This document shows, piece by piece, positions 60,315 through 64,000 of a stretch of 64,000 nucleotides of DNA. This DNA is from an uncultured Blautia sp. Lineage in GTDB: Bacteria; Bacillota; Clostridia; Lachnospirales; Lachnospiraceae. The DNA is taken from assembly GCA_937900135.1 (NCBI GenBank), contig CALCDJ010000080.1, positions 32,144-96,143 on the forward strand. Direction: 5' to 3'. Every line of letters begins with the position of its first letter. The first letter of the stretch is position 1. The position numbers and the translations under genes are program-made. The notes beneath the pieces are model-generated. The model searched no databases. It was given only the letters and a program-made list of their open reading frames with translations, and was not told the DNA's origin.

Positions 60315-61489
60315 GTTTCATTTTTTATCTTATCCGTGTTATGGACATAGATATTCATAGTCGTGTAGATGTCTGCGTGTCCAAGCCGCTCCTGGACATC
60401 CTTAATATTGGCTCCGTTCTCGATCAGGATGGTTGCGTGCGTGTGACGGAGTGAATGGAAATTAAATTGGATATTCAATTTGTAATTCACAATCCGGCTG
60501 GCATAACGAGCCAGATCAGAATTGATCAGCGTGCCATTTTCTTGCGTACACACAAAGCATACTGGTTCGTCGGTGGATAAGTATTCCACAGTGTGGTCAT
60601 GCCCGTGGATAACATCATCTTTTTTTACATAATAATCTTTGTAATATTCCCCGTATTTCATTTTGTTTTCCAGCTGCCATTTCTTCTGGAAGCGGAGTTC
60701 TTTCAGTAGTGTTTCTCCGATCGGGATAGTTCTGGTACTGCTGACGGTCTTAGTTGTGCCAAATTCCCATTGCTTAGCTTTATTTTTTACAAGGATTCTA
60801 TCAACGGTCAGAGTACCGTCTGTGAGATCAATTCTGTCCCAGGTCAAACCAGTGCATTCAGAGATCCTGAGGCCAGCATAGTAACAGATCATAAAAATGA
60901 TGCGGTACTGATTTCCAGGTGCAAAATGATTGGAGATCTGTGTAAATTCCTCTCTGGTGATTACACGACGGTTGGTATCCACTTTTTTAGCGGTTGTTTT
61001 CGGATATCGGATGTATTTTGCCGGATTGTCCTTGATAAAACCAGATGGATGTACAGCATAATCCAAAGCACCGGATATCAATGCCATGATATTTCGGATA
61101 TAGGTAGGAGCCAGGCTGTTCGCATAGAGCATATTTAAGTGTTCTTGTAGGATATTCGGCGTGATGGAAGACAGCATGTATCTGCCAAGGTACGGATTAA
61201 TGTGGATACGGATAATATTAGAGTAAGCTTGGATCGTGTTGATCTTACATTCATGTTCTACATAGTTTTTCATCCAGTATTCAAAATAATCTTGCACAGA
61301 TATACTGCTTGGCTCAAACACAGATCCAGCGTTATTATACTCTGCCTGTGCCTTGGTGCCAGCTTCCAGGGCTTCTGCTTTTGTCCGGAATCCACCTTTG
61401 GAAATGGATTTTCTCTTTCCGTCAATCTTGGCAGCTTCAAAGCTGTATTCCCAGTTCTTTCCTCTTTTTCTCGTTCTTAGTGTTCCCAT
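60272..61489 (-). CDS. int: Tyrosine recombinase / phage-type integrase
   Basis: 405 residues in the usual three-part layout: an AP2-like arm-binding N-terminus (RTRKRGKNWEYSFEAAKIDGKRKSISKGGFRTKAEAL), a SAM-like core-binding domain (SVQDYFEYWMKNYVEHECKINTIQAYSNII) and a catalytic domain with Arg in AGLRISE, HSLRHTHA, and LGHADIYTTMNIYVH containing the tail His and nucleophile Tyr. It lies at the element end next to rlmD and points toward it, as expected. Confidence 0.95.
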   Translation of the reverse strand: MGTLRTRKRGKNWEYSFEAAKIDGKRKSISKGGFRTKAEALEAGTKAQAEYNNAGSVFEPSSISVQDYFEYWMKNYVEHECKINTIQAYSNIIRIHINPYLGRYMLSSITPNILQEHLNMLYANSLAPTYIRNIMALISGALDYAVHPSGFIKDNPAKYIRYPKTTAKKVDTNRRVITREEFTQISNHFAPGNQYRIIFMICYYAGLRISECTGLTWDRIDLTDGTLTVDRILVKNKAKQWEFGTTKTVSSTRTIPIGETLLKELRFQKKWQLENKMKYGEYYKDYYVKKDDVIHGHDHTVEYLSTDEPVCFVCTQENGTLINSDLARYASRIVNYKLNIQFNFHSLRHTHATILIENGANIKDVQERLGHADIYTTMNIYVHNTDKIKNETVDIFEKAAGLSTT

Positions 61490-61533
61490 AACATCATCCT
61501 CCTTATTTTGCTTAAAAATGAGTATAAAAAATA

Positions 61534-61659
61534 CACCTGTACAGGTGCCGGAGTTTTGTGGTACAATATCATTGCTTAGGTGATATCGTATCAGGATCCG
61601 GTTCCTGAACAGTATCTATGTAATCGTCCTGGTGTTGGTAGCACCGGGGCGGTTTTTTT
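61534..61659 (+). ncRNA. Candidate small RNA with upstream palindrome, beside the integrase
   Basis: A perfect 14-bp palindrome CACCTGTACAGGTG (61534-61547) precedes a TACAAT (61562-61567). Then come a hairpin TCAGGA-TCCGGT-TCCTGA (61591-61608) and an intrinsic terminator, GTCCTGGTG (61626-61634)/CACCGGGGC (61642-61650) plus seven T. No open frame spans it. A plus-strand transcript of about 85-90 nt would fit. No good -35 is seen, so it may instead need an activator. Confidence 0.45.
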
Positions 61660-61664
61660 ATTTG

Positions 61665-62840
61665 TTAAAAATCAAAAGTGGAACGATATATGCCAATAGC
61701 TTCATACAGCGGTAAATTACATTTTCTTGATGTTGATTTATATTCCTCTTTTATATAATCAGAAATTCCAATCAAATCATCATCTTTTAAAACAGGGTAG
61801 CGTTTATATCCGTCTTCGGAAGAGACTGCATTGGTGACATTTATATTTCGCCCAAGACAGTAATATTCATCAATTAAAAAATAGGATAAAGTTTTTGTTT
61901 TTCTATACGTTAAAAATAAATCAAAGTTATTATAAAATCGCAAATAACCACTTTTATCTTTAGAAACAGAAAACGGACTGTTGCTCAATACACTATCAAC
62001 TTGCTCAATTATAATCTTGTCGTAATTGGAAAATAAGGAAAATACATTAAGTTTTTCTTGTTTCATTTTTTCATAAGACTTAATTAATACAAATCCGCAA
62101 TTTTCCGCATCTAAAGTCGCTCTGTGGCTACCGTCAGTTGATAATCCCAATTCATTAGCGATTGTTATTAATTTATAATTCTCTGTGTTATCAAATATTT
62201 CTTTTGCCAATTTATAACAATCAAAAAATTCAAAAGTATTTTTATATCCAAGTCTATGCAAAGTTGCATCTAAGAATTTTCCGTCAAACTTGGCATTGTA
62301 AGCAACAAATTTTCCGCTAAATCCATCTAATCCAGATATAAATTCCGTAAGATTTTTAATTGCTTCTTGTTCGCTTGGCGCATTTTTAATCATTTTATTT
62401 GTTATATGATTAATCTTGGAAGCAGAAGACGGTATTTTGATACCAGGATTAATAAGTGTATTAAATGTACGGACAGGAATTTTATTATTAAAATACACGG
62501 CAGATATTTCAATAATTCTATCTTCAACAGGAGAAAGTCCAGTTGTTTCTAAATCAATCGAAACAAAGTTGCTTACTACAGAATCAAAATCAGACATCCA
62601 TTTAACAGTACGGTCTTTGTATTTAGGACTGTAATTATCATCATTTTTAGCAAACGATGGTTCATTTTTGGCTTTGTTTTCGTCCGAGGATTGTGTTTCG
62701 TTTTTGATTTCTTTTGGCTTTTTCAACCGAATATACAAAATTGCTGCTAATGCAAGACATATAATTGTGACAGGTATATTTTTTTCATAAATTGCAGCAA
62801 CCCCTCCAAGAATAAATAGGATCATAAAAATCTTTTTCAT
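61665..62840 (-). CDS. Membrane-anchored DEDDh exonuclease (DnaQ-like)
   Basis: 391 residues. Two N-terminal helices (about 4-16 and 22-38) form a membrane hairpin, then a charged linker, then a 3'-5' exonuclease domain of DNA polymerase III epsilon type: Asp96 and Glu98 in VSIDLETTG, YNAKFDGKFL, and GSHRATLDAE with the catalytic His and last Asp. A C-terminal region of about 130 residues is not recognised. A membrane-tethered nuclease carried by a mobile element is unusual; a defence or DNA-entry role is possible but only inferred. The gene is visibly AT-rich. Confidence 0.88.
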   Translation of the reverse strand: MKKIFMILFILGGVAAIYEKNIPVTIICLALAAILYIRLKKPKEIKNETQSSDENKAKNEPSFAKNDDNYSPKYKDRTVKWMSDFDSVVSNFVSIDLETTGLSPVEDRIIEISAVYFNNKIPVRTFNTLINPGIKIPSSASKINHITNKMIKNAPSEQEAIKNLTEFISGLDGFSGKFVAYNAKFDGKFLDATLHRLGYKNTFEFFDCYKLAKEIFDNTENYKLITIANELGLSTDGSHRATLDAENCGFVLIKSYEKMKQEKLNVFSLFSNYDKIIIEQVDSVLSNSPFSVSKDKSGYLRFYNNFDLFLTYRKTKTLSYFLIDEYYCLGRNINVTNAVSSEDGYKRYPVLKDDDLIGISDYIKEEYKSTSRKCNLPLYEAIGIYRSTFDF

Positions 62841-62884
62841 TAAAAAACCTCCTTTGTACTTTTATTAAAACGCATTTCTGCGGT

Positions 62885-63346
62885 TTAACCTTGAATTTTC
62901 ATAATTCCAAGCTTTGGTTCAAAATAGATAATATAATTGTCCAAGGTGGTGTACACACCATATTTTCTCCTGTAACACTCTAAGGCTTCTCGTAGATATT
63001 CTTCTGTTACTTCCAGGTATTCTGCCATTTCAAAAAGATTTTTGCATCCGGCTTGGAATGCGCTTATAATTCCAGATAATCCAATTTTAAGATTGTAGCC
63101 ATATAATCTTGCTTGTAGCTCTTGTTTTCTGTTGGGTATTTCATTCTGGTTCAGAATGTTTCCGTAAGAGGTGGCATGATGCCCGATTTCCTCCGCCAGA
63201 ACACAAGATTTTTCTATCTGTGTTTCAATGTCTTTTCGAATGGCAATCCGTCTATTCAATATTCGTCCATCGGTCCCACATAGGGGCTTTTCTTTTACGA
63301 TCAGCCCCATGGAATCTGCTTCTTTTAATAATTCTTCGTAGGTCAA
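62885..63346 (-). CDS. ImmA/IrrE-type peptidase of the mobile element
   Basis: 153 residues. The IrrE/ImmA core is CVLAEEIGHHATS, where the HExxH position reads Glu52-Glu53-Ile-Gly-His56, so the first metal His is replaced. QELQARLYGYNLKIG and the downstream AEYLEVTEEYLREALECYRRKYG region match phage ImmA proteins. In ICEBs1-type elements ImmA cleaves the neighbouring repressor to induce the element. It is 5 bases from the repressor gene, in the same direction. Confidence 0.82.
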   Translation of the reverse strand: MTYEELLKEADSMGLIVKEKPLCGTDGRILNRRIAIRKDIETQIEKSCVLAEEIGHHATSYGNILNQNEIPNRKQELQARLYGYNLKIGLSGIISAFQAGCKNLFEMAEYLEVTEEYLREALECYRRKYGVYTTLDNYIIYFEPKLGIMKIQG

Positions 63347-63351
63347 TTAAA

Positions 63352-63954
63352 TCACTCCCATTCGGAATCGTCATTCATGATATCATCATCGTGTTTTTTC
63401 ATTTCTTCTGTCACGTCTATGTCGGTACGGTCATGAGCGGCAGCAAGATTATGACTAGCTCCGAACAGCGATTTTCTTTCTTTTTCAAAAATACTGCTAA
63501 GCTCAGCCATTAAAAATTTCTTCAATCGCTTTTCAATCCCATCAAAATACTTTTCATCAACTGTTATGGAACAGCTTTCGTTTGATAATACATACTCTAT
63601 GGTATTATCATCTATTTGCTTAATATCTATATCCCAGCCAAAAGAGTTAAATCCTGTAGCAATAGATTTAAATATTTCATATTCTCTTTTTGCAACAGCG
63701 TATTTTTCAGGTTTTTCATCCACTTCATATCCCATTAACCAAGACACATTTACTTTTAAAGCTGCGCTCAATATAAATAATTTATCCTGATTGGGCTCTA
63801 CCTTTCCACTGCAATACTGACTAAGATCTGACTTGTTTAGTTTTACACCGTACTGCTCACAATAAGGCTTTGCAAGATTCAGGATATCCACTTGTCTTAA
63901 ATTTCTGTCATTCATTATTTCTTTTAGCCTTGTTGCTGTGCTTGTTTTTTTCAT
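63352..63954 (-). CDS. XRE-family repressor of the mobile element
   Basis: About 200 residues: an N-terminal Cro/C1 HTH (TATRLKEIMNDRNLRQVDILNLAKPYCEQYGVKLNKSDLSQYCSGKVEPNQDKLFILSAALKVNVSWLMGYE) and a C-terminal part without an S24 protease fold, consistent with cleavage by a separate ImmA. ATG 63954 (MKKTSTATRL) is chosen; ATG 63966 is also in frame. The frame stays open toward the window end. Its operator and the divergent early genes lie outside. Confidence 0.87.
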   Translation of the reverse strand: MKKTSTATRLKEIMNDRNLRQVDILNLAKPYCEQYGVKLNKSDLSQYCSGKVEPNQDKLFILSAALKVNVSWLMGYEVDEKPEKYAVAKREYEIFKSIATGFNSFGWDIDIKQIDDNTIEYVLSNESCSITVDEKYFDGIEKRLKKFLMAELSSIFEKERKSLFGASHNLAAAHDRTDIDVTEEMKKHDDDIMNDDSEWE

Positions 63955-64000
63955 TTTTATATCCATTCCTTTCGCTTCGCTCAGGCACAAAACGTTATGA

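Noticed and set aside
61665..62840. Exonuclease as the chromosomal DNA polymerase III epsilon subunit
   Set aside because: It has a membrane hairpin and sits inside the mobile element; housekeeping epsilon or PolC exonuclease domains are soluble.
1..64000. tRNA, rRNA or tmRNA genes
   Set aside because: No intergenic stretch shows a cloverleaf with CCA-type acceptor or rRNA-like sequence by eye; a computational scan could still find a missed one.

Overview
The window reads as a chromosome segment of a low-to-mid GC Firmicute, most likely Lachnospiraceae (Blautia-like). Supporting signs are AGGAGG-type ribosome binding sites, TTG/GTG starts, a dcw cluster with two tandem class B PBPs, Spo0E-like and DUF1540/DUF4364/DUF1836 proteins, and an NSS transporter beside an L20-type infC leader. 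The family call comes from gene content and protein style, not from a database search. I saw no rRNA, tRNA or CRISPR array.

Layout. 0-4.5 kb: PASTA kinase PrkC, RsgA, Rpe and thiamine pyrophosphokinase, tightly packed. 4.5-8.7 kb (minus): a sortase and its likely substrate, a thioester/Cna-B type LPQTG adhesin. 9-11.4 kb: ychF and lgt, with a Spo0E-like gene overlapping the lgt 3' end. 11.5-25.4 kb: the division and wall cluster mraZ-rsmH-ftsL-pbp-pbp-mraY-murD-ftsW-murA-divIB-ftsZ. It has a recognisable MraZ operator, an internal terminator-like hairpin, and repeat tails on two divisome proteins. 25.4-28.8 kb: DUF1540 protein, sodium-dependent transporter, and infC-rpmI-rplT with an AUU-start infC. 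28.9-33.7 kb: a complete liv branched-chain amino-acid ABC transporter. 33.7-39.6 kb: housekeeping genes (cytidylate-kinase-like protein, polysaccharide deacetylase, RarA, DUF4364, radical SAM protein, YesL-like protein, PHP phosphatase).

39.7-47.1 kb is an AT-richer accessory cassette. A divergent XRE regulator faces a strong promoter built into an operator. Downstream lie a JAMM metalloprotease, a Sel1-repeat protein, several small membrane, secreted and zinc-ribbon proteins, and a membrane-anchored subtilisin with a C-terminal YARHG domain. Two diverged copies of one hairpin sequence bracket it. This is the best candidate for an undescribed system in the window.

47.2-49.6 kb: acylphosphatase, YerC and DUF1836. 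48.8-55.1 kb: an AraC-regulated alpha-galactoside uptake and hydrolysis operon (binding protein, two permeases, GH36) without its own ATPase. 55.2-60.2 kb: YoaK-like protein, PcrA, a small acidic membrane protein and RlmD. 60.2-64 kb: the integrase end of a prophage or ICE sitting against the 3' end of rlmD. It carries integrase, a membrane-anchored DEDDh exonuclease, an ImmA-like peptidase and an XRE repressor, and runs off the window.
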